From Cepaea nemoralis (lineage: Eukaryota > Mollusca > Gastropoda > Stylommatophora > Helicidae), in contig JACEFZ010027103.1 of NCBI GenBank assembly GCA_014155875.1, positions 298,501-362,500 of the forward strand: 64,000 bases of DNA, in the 5' to 3' direction. Numbering within the stretch: the stretch's first letter is position 1; each line of letters begins with the position of its first letter. Of the stretch, positions 46,666 to 59,475 are shown in pieces. The position numbers and the translations under genes are program-made. The notes under the pieces are model-generated. The model worked only from the letters and a program-made list of their open reading frames with translations. It made no database searches and was not told where the DNA came from.

Positions 46666-47109
46666 CGACATACTCCCGTCACATCAAGTACCAATAGGAC
46701 AGAAGTGTGCAGACCACTCATAACCACTGTACCTGAAATCCAAGCCAGACGGGATATTACCACTACACCAAGTCCGTTAAGTACGTCGTCTTTCACACAG
46801 GAGGGTAATAATTATGAAGATATCTTTCCTATTCTCCCCAGAAAGGAACCACCTCTCAGCAACAACGATGTGCATAACAGTTGGTTACTTAGCTTGTGAA
46901 GTAGTTTTTTCAGGTTAATTATTTGTTGTATGTTCTTTAAATCGTTTTGTTCCGTGTTTGCATTATATTCGTTGGTCTAATTAATTATATCGTTATAATA
47001 TTGTCATTTACATATCGATTTGTATTACTGATATTTTGTAAGTTAATGTAATTGTGATTTTTTATGATCTTGAATTTTTGCTTAACTTTAACTAATTTAC
47101 ACTTTCTTC
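46666..47109 (+). other. Inter-ORF region of the CR1/L2-like element
   Basis: Contains a degraded coding-like stretch (46705-46899, ending LSNNDVHNSWLLSL) and then AT-rich non-coding DNA before the ORF2 start at 47110. Confidence 0.5.
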
Positions 47110-49534
47110 ATGGATGAAATATCTGAGAAGTGGCAACACTGGCTCAATAAGTCAGGAATACGCCTTGGACACTTAAACATTTGCAGCTTATTTAACACGC
47201 TACCAAAGTTATCTTCTATTCTTAATCAAAATTTTCATTTATTCGGCCTTGGTGAAAGTAGACTTAATGATAACATTTCAGATGAGGACATCTCTATTAA
47301 AGGGTACAAAGTTTTTAGAAGGGATCCCTGTAGGAAACCAGAGACAGGCATAGTAACCTATGTTTCTAATTTACTAAATGCTCACCGTAGGCTAGACTTT
47401 GAAACTTGCGAAATAGAATGTATTTTGTTAGAGCTAAAACTTCAAAACCGCACACCCCTGATAATTGGCTACCTCTATCGAAATCCCAGTGCTGGACACG
47501 TCTGGTACGAACACTTCACTACCATGATGGATGTGGTTTTCGCTTCCGGGAAGGAAATTATACTACTCGGAGACTTTAACATTGACACCAACAAATCCAA
47601 CATAATATTGGGAAATATAATTGCATCATACAATTTCCAACAAATAGTACAACAGGCTACTAGAGTAACAAAGTCATTTTCAACAGTCATAGATCACATT
47701 TATGTAACTTGCTCAGACAACATCATAGAATGCGCTGTACCCAATTGTGCAATGAGCAATCACTACCCAATATGCTGCACGTGGTCTAAACAAGGAATTA
47801 AAACTCCTAAGCATAAACACATAAATGTAAAATATAGAAGTTACAAACATTTCAACCAAAACGCATTTTTACAGGACTTGCTCATTTCACCTCTAGACAA
47901 TGTTTATCAGCTTCCTGACCCGGATGATGCTCTGGAATTCTGGATGAAAACATTTATTGATGTTTTTGATAAACATGTGCCAATCAAGGAAGTTCGAACA
48001 CCACGTCAAGCCAACTTGGATCACCCAGGAAATACTTGAAATTATGAGAGACAGAGATAAAGCACATAAAAAGCGGGATCTCAGCGCATACCGTACTCTG
48101 AGAAACAAAAGTTCAATATACCATACGACGGGAAAAGAAAAATTACTTTAAGAACTTAGTAATGGATAAAACAAATAGTAAGGATATGTGGAAGGCAATT
48201 AACACCTTGACAAACAAGTATAACTTCCGAAATTCTTTACCATCAAATCATATTACATGTGACCAATTCAGTAATTTCTTTTCAAACTGACATAGACCAG
48301 TTGAAGGCTTCAATACCCAATTCTCCTTGCAACTTATCTTTACTGTCATCGTTTTGCGAGAATAGATTCTCCGGCGATATTATTTCCGACATACCGCTAA
48401 TGACAATCACTGAAGTATTCACTTACCTCAGTAACCTAAAAAACACAACCTCATCTGGGTTAGATGGAATCAGCAACCAGGTTCTCCGTTGTGCTGCGCC
48501 AATGATCTGTATATCACTAACCTATGTATATAATCAGTGTCTCACCAAAGGCCACTTTCCATCAGCTCTCAAAATCGCTAAAGTGTACCCTCTTCTTAAA
48601 TCTGGTTCATTAGACAATGGTCTCCCGAACAATTACAGACCCATTTCCTTACTATCATCACTATCTAAGCCACTAAAAAAAACACACCCATAAAGTAACA
48701 TTACAGTATTTAGTTCGCAACAAGCTTATTGTTGACAGCCAATCTGGATTTCGACCAAAATATTCTTGCCATACGGCCCTAACAAACATGATAGAAAATT
48801 GGCACCAGAATATAAATAACAACAGTCTATGTGGAACTGTGCTTATTGATTTTAAGAAAGCATTTGATATGATAGACCATGTTATTTTAATTTAAAAACT
48901 TGAGACAATGAAAATTGGCCCTAATGTAGTCACTCTAATATCATATTTTCTATCAAACAGAAAGCAAGTAGTATCACATAATAAATGTCTGTCTCATACC
49001 ACTACCTTCAATATTGGAGTACCGTAAGGCTCTATTCTTGGCCCTCTATTATTTGCCATATATATTAACGTTCTACCTTTGCATTTTTCGTCGTCCTGCG
49101 ATCTATTTGCAGACGACTGTACAGTGTACACAAATGCTGAAAACTGTATTTTATTGGAGTCGTCTTTACAACAAGAATTAAATAATGTAGTTAGGTGGAG
49201 CTATTCAAACCGTATGCAAATTAACATCACTAAAACAAAATCAATATTACTAACAACCAGACAAAGACTTCAAACTCTAAGCTCACACACATCACTTCAA
49301 CTTCACATCGATAACATGCCAGTAGAAAGTGTAATTGAGCACAAAACATTAGGCATAATCATTGATAGAAACCTAACCTTTAATTCCCACGTTCAAGCGC
49401 TTATTAAACAAACAGCGAAAAAAGTCTACCAACTCGCCAAAATTAAAAACTTCCTTGATGAGGACACAAGGAAACTATTCTATACTTCTCATATACAGAC
49501 ACACTTTGACTACTGCTCTACAATCTGGGATGGT
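47110..49534 (+). pseudogene. CR1/L2-like ORF2: endonuclease and reverse transcriptase
   Basis: The endonuclease frame 47110-48039 has LGHLNICSLFNTLPKL, FGLGESRLND, GGIVTYV-like TGIVTYVSN, LLGDFNID and VIDHIYVT. The last catalytic block is SNHYPICC where the family has SDH, so the Asp is lost. After frame changes near 47990 and 48120 the RT follows: SSGLDGISNQVL, NNYRPISLLSSLSK, DSQSGFRPKYSC, LIDFKKAFDMIDH, a motif B GVP-stop-GSILGPLLF, and CDLFADDCTVY (FADD intact). The C-terminal part ends at FDYCSTIWDGCS near 49530, where a (GAA)n-tailed minus-strand fragment joins. Confidence 0.85.
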
Positions 49535-49940
49535 TGTTCTAATTCTTCTTCTTCTTCTTCTTCTTTTCGTTCATCCGGAGTGTTTTTTCAGATGCTGTGT
49601 GTCTGTTATGCGCCCTTGGGCCGAAACCCGTAGGCCAACACATCCGACTACAGCGTGCATTTTTGACCAGGTAGCATTCCTGGGAGACTCACATTTGTGG
49701 TGCCATCTACAATACAGCTGGCCAAGGTTGAACGGTCGAAGACAACGGTCATCCCTCAAAGGAAGGCAGGGACAGTCCATAGCATTTTCCGCCATCCAAG
49801 ACTGCTGCGCATTCATTAACTAATGGGGAAATAAAATTAGTGAACGCGTGAGCACGAAGGGGTTTAGGTATCCAGGGGTGGCTCACGCGTCACTTGGGAT
49901 TCGGCTAGGAGAACAACAAACATGTCTGTATTTTACATCT
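49535..49940 (-). mobile_element. Unassigned fragment with (GAA)n tail
   Basis: On the minus strand an open frame of 81 codons ends TDTQHLKKHSG-stop and is followed by ACGAAAAGAAGAAGAAGAAG. The tail type matches E2 and other non-LTR ends, and it abuts the truncated CR1/L2-like ORF2. No RT motif is included, so class is unproven. Confidence 0.4.
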
Positions 49941-49943
49941 TTA

Positions 49944-50060
49944 GCAGGAAAATGTATTGAAGATTAAATAACCCTTTTATACTCTACAACGCGGAGTTTG
50001 TCATCTATATTGATGTAAGCCACTAACGATTCACAGCCAGGCCATGTTCACACTGTGATA
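49944..50060 (+). mobile_element. LTR element C: truncated 5' LTR
   Basis: 117 bp matching the last 117 bp of the 3' LTR at 56908-57091 with about five differences (GCAGGAAAATGTATTGAAG to CACACTGTGATA). The first 67 bp or so of the LTR are missing here. Confidence 0.82.
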
Positions 50061-50085
50061 TGACCTGATTTGGCGCCGAGTAAAC
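50061..50085 (+). promoter_or_regulatory. Putative primer-binding site of LTR element C
   Basis: TGACCTGATTTGGCGCCGAG follows the LTR end. TGGCGCC is the first part of several retroelement primer-binding sites. The cognate tRNA cannot be assigned by eye. Confidence 0.5.
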
Positions 50086-50504
50086 CAGGATTTCTGAATC
50101 GTGCTGTCGCGGCCACCACTGATCATAGAGGTCAGCATAAAATGAATCAAATTGGAATATAGAAGTCAACAGAAGTCATGGAAGGTTGTGTTGAAGTCTT
50201 GCACCCTGGAGGAATAACTTCTGACGTATTTTCAAGTCTTTGTGATGGGGTTGATGGTTATTAAAGCCGCCACACAACACATAATGTTCCGAGTGGTGAA
50301 ACAGAGCAGCCATCGTCATTATTGAATCCTGTGTTGACCTGCTCGTTCTTTTCGAAACATATGGATGTTCCAGATATGCTGCCGTGAAATCTGGTCTTGC
50401 TGGAACTGTCGATTAACTGTTATCGTCTGAAGTACACTGAAGGTGACCTTGGTTGTCTGAAGATAAAGTCCGGAGTCGTTGGTCAACGCTTATAGTGAGC
50501 CGAC

Positions 50505-50522
50505 TCAATCAATCAAATCAAT

Positions 50523-50553
<31 letters not shown>
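50505..50553 (+). repeat. (TCAA)n microsatellite
   Basis: About 48 bp of AATC/TCAA repeats within the leader of LTR element C. Confidence 0.9.
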
Positions 50554-50810
50554 TCGATTATTGTCTCGATCGTTGTCATTTAAAATCCAGACGGGCACAA
50601 TCAGCGGCATGAAGACGACTAGAAGGGCCATTTATCGGTGAAAGTAAGTCAGAAGGCACCGACTACGATTGAAGCGAGGAACCTAGCAAATACGCTCGTT
50701 TTTCTGTTTGTCTACAATCAGCGGCATGAAGAATATCGATTGAAGTGAGGAATCCAGAGGCTTTTCCTTTTCTTTTCCTGCGAGAGAAGAAGACAACAAC
50801 CGTCAAATAA

Positions 50811-51055
50811 TTGTCGATTGGTCGGCATACTCCTTCATTCTTTTTTTCGATTGGACAACAACCGTCACTTTGTCGATTGGAACATCTTCCGTCATTTTGT
50901 CGATTGGATCATCTTCCGTCACTTTGTCGATTGGAACATCTTCCGTCACTTTGTCGATTGGAACATCTTCCGTCACTTTGTCGATTGGAACATCTTCCGT
51001 CATTTTGTCGATTGGATCATCTTCCATTCCCTTGTCGATTGGATCATACTTCAAT
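50811..51055 (+). repeat. 27-bp minisatellite in LTR element C leader
   Basis: About eight units of GTCACTTTGTCGATTGG plus AACATCTTCC, differing at a few fixed positions. Because the unit is 27 bp and lacks stops, several frames on both strands stay open and encode 9-residue repeats. These are not taken as genes. Confidence 0.88.
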
Positions 51056-51600
51056 TTCACCCATAGACCCAGGACAAACAACAGAGCAGTATAGGTAATG
51101 GAGGATCTACAGCAAGTATAATCATAAATTTTGATTAATAATAATTTCAGATTAATTAACAACATACCCAATTGAACAGAGTATTTCTTGCTGCTTGCTT
51201 TAAGATAATATTGTGTTAAAATATTAGTATACTATATTGGTTAGTACTTCCCATTACAGATTTTTTTTTAGAATGGAAGCCTAAGATCTTTCACAAGTTA
51301 GACTGGAGCGGGCATAGTGATAGATAGAATTAACACAATCATAAAACAACAGGGCTTAATAGCATAAACGCGTGGTGAGTTATTATGGAAGTCTTTTATA
51401 GGAAGTTAGGACGTGTGACAGAGTTGATGGGTGACTTAAAAATGGACGTAGACAGAATTTCGTCCATGATAAAAGTAATAAAGAGACAGACGCTTGAACG
51501 AACGGAACACAAGACAGGTATGAGACGTTCTTAGGTAAACAACTCCAATAGAAATGATAACCAGTCTGGTTGCAATTTTAAAGTTATCAACCATATACAT

Positions 51601-52573
51601 ATGAAAGCAGATAAAAGTGAGACACAGAGACATATAAGAATTAGTAATGGTCAGAAAAGGAAACGGTGGTCGTGGCCTTCAAAGAGTGAAAATGCAAAAG
51701 CCTTGCGAGAGAACTGGTTTCAGATCAGACAGTTGCGATATTCGGTAGCAAAGTTGAGTAACGGAGAAAGAAAAACAGATAAGATTTTGAGTAGTCAGGA
51801 AGTATCTTCAGTCTTTTGTGTCAGACAAGAAAGAGAGACACAGACGCAAACAGGCAATAGTCTGGAAAAGAGTACTCAGACGTCGATTGATAAAGTGACA
51901 AGGAGAGACACTGGTACAGAGCTTGAACAACCCAAGACAGAAGACAAGCAGACAAGTACCAAAGATGTTAAAAGTACAGGTGAGGAAAAGTATTAGAGAA
52001 AGAAACAGTCTGATAGTCAGTAAAGGTACGACGACTGGTATGTCAAGTTCCTCAGGTATAGACAGTAAAGTAATCCCTAAATGGTGTAGGAATGTTAGGT
52101 GTGAGAGTTCAGGTTATGGAGAGAATATTTCAGACAAAGATATGGGAGTTCGACATAACCAGAGTATGAAGAATAGAGGTAAGAAGAAAGCCAGATGTTC
52201 TAAAGCTAACTATGGGAATAGGATTGACGTGTCTGCAGTAAATTACTATGAGTCTGATGAGGGAACTATTATCAGTGTGTCATCCGAAGACGAAATGGGG
52301 AAATATAAACGTGATGTAAGGTATACAGGAAACAGTGAGCAAACCGACACAAATAAAGGAAACAGAAAGAAAGCACTTAAGAAGAAGAATAGACAAAATT
52401 ATTCAACTACGGAAAGTGACTTAAGAAAAATCCAAGAATATATGACCTTAAGACCTGAGTTCTTTAACAACGGATTAACAACGGATAGTGAAGATGACAT
52501 AATTGAAGAGAGAAGCACATCAGTACTAAGAGACAATGAAATATTTGGCTTAGATGCGCTTTATGGCTGTTAA
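51601..52573 (+). CDS. LTR element C: two overlapping ORFs of unknown function
   Basis: ORFa (51601-51996, 131 codons) is basic: KADKSETQRHIRISNGQKRK near the start, then Gln/Thr-rich. ORFb (51923-52573, 216 codons) overlaps it by 74 bp in the next frame. It has a Lys/Arg-rich middle (KKKARCSKANYGN) and two acidic Ser patches (ISVSSEDEMG, TTDSEDDIIEE), and ends NEIFGLDALYGC. Position in an LTR element suggests a gag-like role, but there is no CCHC knuckle, no capsid signature and no protease. The overlap could be programmed frameshifting or one mutation. ORF starts are the first ATGs. I do not recognise the family. Confidence 0.5.
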
Positions 52574-54732
52574 AATTCCTTGGGTGAGGAAGGACATATG
52601 GAATTGTTTTAGCTTATGAGAGGAGTTGCGGTTTGAGCATATACATATGAACTGTCTAAAATAGGCAGATGAATTTTTTTGGTGTAGCATCACATGGTAC
52701 AGGGTAGACAATAGTGTTGTTGAGCATAGGGAGGCACGGCAACTGATAGAATATTCGACGTGGATACGTTATAGAGAATATCTTGTGTTTGGTTGCGGTA
52801 TGGGGAGAGTAAACAAGAAATTGAAATGTCCCTTGTCCGGACTGGCTAGATAAAGAGAGTTGATCACGTTGAGTGATGTATAACTGGTGTGATTTAAGTA
52901 GAGTAGATTCAGCACATAATTAGTAGAGAGAGAGACATAAACTAATTATGAATGCTCGTACTAGAGTGGATGGTTCGACTCAGAGCTATGACGTGATGTC
53001 TGAGATAGGTTTGCTTGCTGGTTTGAGAAGTAAGTATAGTATTGTTTACAGGTGAACCGAGAGTGTCTGATGAGGAAATATAGATTGAGGAGAAATTGAG
53101 TATCATGTGTAAAATAGCCAGTTGAACGCGAGAGTGTTAAGAGTAAAAGACTGTAGAAACTGATGCTTGAAGAATACGAGTTCTTGGTGAGGGGGATGAA
53201 GTAATTACGCCATGATTGCGAAGAAAGAAGAGGTGATTAAATCTGAGAAAGTGGTTGTGTGGAGAAGTTTGGAATGATAGTTACGAAGTTAGAGACTCGT
53301 CGGAGTGAGTTTTGTTCTGAGAGATCGTTGATAGTACTGCTTAGTGTGTAAAAGAGATATAATTTGCGAGATATAATGTATAGGTCCTGACCTTTGAAAA
53401 GGAGTGAATGATTGAGAAAAGTAGAAATAAGAAAGCAGTGAATTGTGGAAGTCCTGTTGAGTATTTCGTCAGGTTATGCGTTGTCCGTACATGAGTATAA
53501 CTGTAGACAAACATCAGTTCGTCTCAATGAGTGAAGTAGGAGTAAGGTTTTGAGACGCCGTCTAAGTGAAGTACATGGATAAAATGTAATAGTTGCGTGT
53601 TTGATATATCTTGTGTCAAGGTGTGTGGAGGAGATTGACACGCTTAGACTGTGGTGAGTGATTGCTGGAATGTTGAATTGGCGTCTAAATTGTTTGGACA
53701 CGTCAGGTTGTCGCGATGCGAGAGTAGTCGTGAGATGAGAGCGAGGTTGCGTATCACTGTCTGAGCAAACATAAAATATGAATACCGTGTGAATATGCGA
53801 AGAGTGACTAATGACTGAAAGGAATGATGTCTTTTGTGTGGAATGTCTGAAGTTAGACATAATTAATGAAAATTGTATGACAGACTGACGGAAAGAGAGT
53901 TAACGTTTTGAATGATGTTTCAAGAAACAGATTTAGTAGTGTTGGAAGAGAAAGACATATCGAAGCAAGAATGTTTGATACAGAGAATTGACAGAATATG
54001 GTTTGCTCAATCAGAATGTGGTCTGTCGTTAGTAATATGTGGTGTTGTTTGCTGTTTCTGAAAGAGTCCCGATAAATAGGAGGAAGAGTGAAAGATAGTG
54101 AGGTAAACAAGATTAGATAAATGAACGTCGGGGTATTATATATAGAGCACTATAGAAGGTGTTCCAATAAGTGTGACTGGTTTGACTATCGTCACGATGT
54201 GAGAATGCTAGGAGAGACTTGAGGATAGCTTAGAGTAGTTGTGGTGAGATATAGAAAGTACTGATACAGGAGAATGAAATGTTAGTTGCGTCGGTTAGAC
54301 GAGAGACTTAAAAGTAGAATTAGCATGGGTGAGGTCTATAGTAAATAGACAAGTTTTTTGCTGGTGATAACATGGTGGAGATACCGTAGGTAACGGTAAT
54401 GATTAAGAAGTGGTGGTATTTCTTGGTGAAAATCTAGGGGAAACAATTGGTGTGCCGAGCCACAGGTTCTATTGGTAGATAGATGACTGCTGGTACATTG
54501 AGGTAACATTGAGATAGTCGCCACATTAATACTAGGTGAAGTGAGTTGACCTGTGGTTTACAATGGTTGTTTAGGGTGATATTCCAGATATTGTGATGTG
54601 TTAGGAGTTAGTCTGGTAAAAGATATAAAATTGTGAGGGGAGAGAATCAATGATTGACGGTCATTTATTAATTAATGACTTTTGTGGAGAGAACAGATAT
54701 TGTTCTAAGTTAGGAATTGGTCTGTAGGTAAC

Positions 54733-54851
<119 letters not shown>

Positions 54852-55094
54852 TAGATAGATGTATTTTGGGGTTAATACTTAACATTGAGTTATTTTTTTT
54901 CTCTGTTATGAGAATAACGGAATAGGCATGACTTGTGTGAATAGATATGTATTTCATTGGTTAGTATAAGAGACCAATGTGGATTGAATATGTATGGTAT
55001 GTTATATTATTTTTGCTTGATTTGGTCGTGTAAAATGATTGTCACTATTTGATTTTAAAATAGGATTATTGTGTTTTTAGTCTTTTGCGTACAA

Positions 55095-55123
55095 ACTACT
55101 GGTCCGTAAAAGAGACCAGTAGT
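55095..55123 (+). other. Perfect 10-bp hairpin
   Basis: ACTACTGGTC and GACCAGTAGT are exact reverse complements around the 9-base loop CGTAAAAGA. A similar smaller hairpin lies at 54956-54980. Confidence 0.7.
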
Positions 55124-56892
55124 GTTAGGTAACATTAGATATTTTCTGTTAATTTAAATTGATGTATGTTTTTTTGTTGCGGATAAACAGTTCAAAACCT
55201 GGGGGGTATGACATTCTGTTATTTTATTTTGGTTGACTCATATTTTAACTTGAATTGTCATGTATGTTGAATAAGAATTGCCTTGTTTATAAATATGTTA
55301 GAAATTAGTTAAGTTAAGTTTAATTTACAAACAGTTATGGTTTTGGCTAGAATAAAGGCAATACAGGGGGCTTTATTTAAGAACCTTCGTTCAGAAAAGA
55401 GTTAATAAACTACTGAAAACTAGTAGAGAGACACATTCTCTTTGTGAATAATAAGTTCATGAGCATATTCTGTTGGTGGGATTGCTGTGATAGTCAGCGT
55501 TGAGAGATTAATGATATAGGGGCTGCAAAGTTGTGGAAACATATGCAATAAGTGACGGAGTTACTACACAGGTAAAATGGTTATGGGGAAGTTAAAGATG
55601 GGAGTTGCATTGAGTGAGCATTGATTGAATATATATATGGATTGGACGCCATATTAGGGAAGAAAAGATTAATGTGAATAACGTATATAGCAGTGAGGTA
55701 AATGAGGGGAAAGTTTTGAACATAGTTTCCATGGGGTCAGAAGAGCCATAAGAGACACGAGATTGCTGGCTTATAGAAGAAGAAGTGTATAACGTGCTAC
55801 GCCAGACAGTCTGAAGACAAATAGTAAAACATGAATTGAATCCATGTTTTTATATATTATGGATACAATAGAAAAGGAGGGTAAGTACGCTAGTCAGGGT
55901 AGAGTGCGGTGGTCACAGAGAACATAGATTAAATGACATGGGGGTCCGTGTTATATGGACTGTGATAGAATAACGTTGATTGCAAGCAGTCACAGACATG
56001 AGTTCAAGGGCAGTATATTGTTGCTGTTGATAACGGCATAAGTAGAAGTTTTAGTAGATATGCCCATAATAAATAGACATTAGTGGGTCGCTGAAGTTTT
56101 CGGCAAAATTAAGAGGGAATTCTGAGTGAGGTATAGAAGATTAGTTATGTGAGGTGATGTGGGTCTTGAGGGATGATGGACCTTTTTGATTTGTGGAGTG
56201 AATAACATTTTTGATGGTTGGTGCTTGATGCTGTAGATAGCAGCATAAACCGTTACCATAATAAGTGGTACTGTAGAAGATATAATTGTTTTAGACTTTA
56301 TTACATAAAGTCTCAGATGACATGATATAGGGGGGTAAAGGTGTGTGATTTAGGTGAATGTGGGTTTTTTTTTATGAGAGAGAGAGTTCTACTTCTTTGA
56401 ATCTCCGGTGCGCACCGATTCCTTGTCTTCCTATCATGTGCGAGTGTTCTCAGGTTGATTGAAAGTGGAGAATTAGTAATGTTGGTGATGACAATAGGGA
56501 GTTAGTATCACAAGAGTACGGCGTTTTGAAATTTTGAGATCGTGATAAGAGGGTTTAAGCGGATTGCTTATGAAGAGAAGAAGAAGAAGTATTTCAAAAA
56601 GGTACCCATATGTGTTATGATGGTTGTATATAGGTGTTAAATGTTATTGAGGTATAATAGATACCTATACGAGAGTTATTGTGGTGATAGGATATATGTA
56701 AATAATATATGCTATGAAGGGTCAGAAACGAAGAAGTTAATAATGGTTTGCTATGAGGGAGAGTCACAAATAGAATTATGAAATATATGTTGAGGGATTG
56801 TTGGGCAGATTTGGTATAGAAGAAGAAATATTTCAGTATTGAGTTAAGTGTTTAAGGGTTGGGGTTGACTTTTCCAGGGAAAAAGTCTTGTT

Positions 56893-56907
56893 GTAAAAGG
56901 GAGGTAT
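56893..56907 (+). promoter_or_regulatory. Polypurine tract of LTR element C
   Basis: GTAAAAGGGAGG directly upstream of the 3' LTR start fits a plus-strand primer site. Confidence 0.6.
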
Positions 56908-57091
56908 TATAACAGTATCTCTGTTATGGGATTTAGGTTAGCTAGAAAGTAGTCAGAGAGTTAATGAATGCTGCGCAGGAAAATGTATTGAAGATTAAAT
57001 AAACCTTTTATAATCTACAACGCGGAGTTTGTCATCTATATTGATGTAAGCCACTAACGATTCACAGCCAGACCATGTTCACACTGTGATA
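56908..57091 (+). mobile_element. LTR element C: 3' LTR (184 bp)
   Basis: Starts TATAACAGTATC and ends CACACTGTGATA. The ends are imperfect inverted repeats (TATAACAG/TATCACAG). It is immediately followed by Gypsy-2 pol sequence, so the element sits inside, or at the broken edge of, Gypsy-2. Confidence 0.75.
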
Positions 57092-57092
57092 C

Positions 57093-57821
57093 TAACTGTC
57101 AAACCTTCTAAGGTTGAAATAGCTTACAGACAGATTGACTTCTTAGGTCATAGAATTTCAGAAGGGAAACTACTCACTGTTGACAAAATTGTGTCAAAAA
57201 TCCTGAACCTGAATGTACCAACAACGAAAAAACAGGTCAGGAGTCTTTTAGGTCTCGTGAATTATTATGCCAAATTTATCCCAAACTGGGCAGAATTCAC
57301 GTCAGTTTTTTTCAAATTTGTTGACCAAAAGTCAACCAAATAAACTATGTAAGAGTATCAGTTTAGAAGATACAATTTGCAAACTGAAATCTATTTTTTC
57401 CAATCCACCCATCCTCAAATTACCAAATATAAATTTACAATTTATATTAACCACAGATTCAAGTGCTATCGCGATCGGAGGATGTCTAATGCAGGAATAT
57501 GATGGGGTGAAACATCCAGTCCTGTATGTAAGTCGGAAGTTGAAAGCAGCTGAGACCAGATACTCCACAGCTGAATTGGAGGCCTTAAGTTTGGTTTTCT
57601 GTGTTCTTCGATTACGTAAGTTCCTCCTTGGCGCCCACTTCGTTGTCCTTACAGATAATTCGCCATTGCTGGTCATTAAAGATGGAAAACCCAGGAATAA
57701 CAGATTGGCCAGATGGTGTCTTCTATTGCGAGATTTTGATTTTGAAATTCACCATATCAGAGGCACAGATAATTTACTTCCTGATATTTTATCAAGATTA
57801 CCAAATGCACCAGCAGAGTGA
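57093..57821 (+). pseudogene. Gypsy-2 pol: RT C-terminus and RNase H
   Basis: LTVKPSKVEIAYRQIDFLGH and KKQVRSLLGLVNYYAKFIPN are the end of a Ty3/Gypsy RT. One frameshift near 57340 leads to the RNase H: FILTTDSSAIAIGGCLMQ (first Asp), YSTAELEALSLVFC (Glu), FVVLTDNSPLLVI (Asp) and IRGTDNLLPDILSRLP, all intact. The frame stops at 57821 after NAPAE, exactly at the end of RNase H. No integrase follows. The upstream RT, protease and gag are not in the window. Confidence 0.88.
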
Positions 57822-59475
57822 CACTATCCACTCTAATATTTTGCCATATTGCAAACTGTGATATTTTAATCCGATGCATGGAAGTCAGTGTATCTCTACA
57901 CTCACCGTAGAACTGCATGAATACCGACAGCAAACGCTAAATATTAGATTATTCAAAGCAAAGGACCACTAACGATATATCATGCCACATTGGTAACTAA
58001 CGATGCAGTATGAACATCCTGAACTTTGCCTACTAAAGAATGTGAATTTACTTCACCAACTGCAGAAATTAACAACTAATGATACAATGTAAACATTCTG
58101 AACTTTGCCTACTAGTGAAGGTGAATTGACTTCACCAACTAACGGAACAGAACATCAGACATACCCACACCTATATGTCACTACTATTACGACATGTGCG
58201 AACAACCACACGAAACTGTGACAGCAACACGTTACCTATCAACTGTAACAGCATCATAGACACACACGGACAAGGAACGACAACACACGGATCGTCGATG
58301 GATTTAATTAGTTCATTATTAATTAGATATTTAATAAATTATTGTATTATTATATGCATAAAATATGTGAACATGTCAATTTTTCATTTTTTCTATCATA
58401 TATGTCATAAACATTATCGTCCAAGTTCAAAATTTTCTTTCTAGAACTATTTCAATTTAAATTATAAACCATTCTGTTATCACCAGTACAGGTAGTACTT
58501 GGTGTTTCAACATAATATATCGCCGAATTCTTTTTTTCTAAGGGCGACAACACTTACCTTAACTTAACTTGTATATTTTAACAAGAAAACTATGTTGAAT
58601 GAAAGATGTACGAATCAGAGCGTAAATGAATTAAATGATGGAGCGATATACTTAGCGGACAAATTGTACGCAAAAATTAGTCAGTTTTAATTTGTCTGCG
58701 TTTGATGTAAAATGTAACACTTGTCTAAATATTGTATACATGTTTAGTGTTAGATATAATAGAATTATTCTAAGAATCACTGCTCGAATATCCAATTCAT
58801 GCTTTACACAAATAGCGTAATTCACGATAAAGGAGATTCCAGCTCGTGACGCTTAGAAAGATATTACACACCACAGGCACACACGTAGCACACATTATAT
58901 ACATTAGGTAAAAGATACATTCACAAAACTAAACACCAACAGGTAAAGCACATACACTTTGCTACAGCAAGTAAAGAGGGAGTAGACACACTAACAGGCA
59001 AACAAGGACATGAGTAGTTACTGGGTGAAAACAAAAGTGATCATATATTGGGCACTATATAAAACATACGGAAGTAAAAGTGTATCAAAATACACATACA
59101 GGGAAAAGATGTGCATGTGTTCCTAAATAAGCCAAGACAATTCGTCTTGATGTAACTCTCTAATAAAGAGTTCATTGTCCTGGTATCATATTGGATACTT
59201 GAGAAGGGCGCAGTTGTAAATGCAACAGGAAGCGTCAGGGAACTTCGGTCGGATAGCAGGTTTGGGAATATGGAAGAGAGTTGGGCTCTTCAGCAATCAC
59301 CCTGGATTGTTGTACTGGGAAATACATGAGTTCATAGTGCAAGGATACAGATTACTAAGTTCCCATGCACTAAACTACAACCACAAATTGTCATGGATTT
59401 ATGTGATCCCTTGACAGAATTAGTTCAGACTAATTAACGTATAGTAACCCAAAAGGATGGAGGGCAGGGGAACCC
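57822..59475 (+). other. Gypsy-2 conserved non-coding region and polypurine tract
   Basis: About 1.65 kb without integrase motifs (no HHCC finger, no D,D-35-E region found in any forward frame). It shares blocks with Gypsy-1 at 38847-40465 (AGGGCGACAAC at about 58540; GATGTAAAATGTAACACTTG at about 58705; AGAATCACTGCTCG at about 58773). It has a short duplication of GAACTTTGCCTACTA (58020, 58099). It ends with the purine tract AAAAGGATGGAGGGCAGGGG. Confidence 0.7.

Noticed and set aside
50803..51171. Minus-strand protein with repeated VTEDVPIDK
   Set aside because: A by-product of a 27-bp tandem repeat open in several frames on both strands. No start context or conservation evidence.
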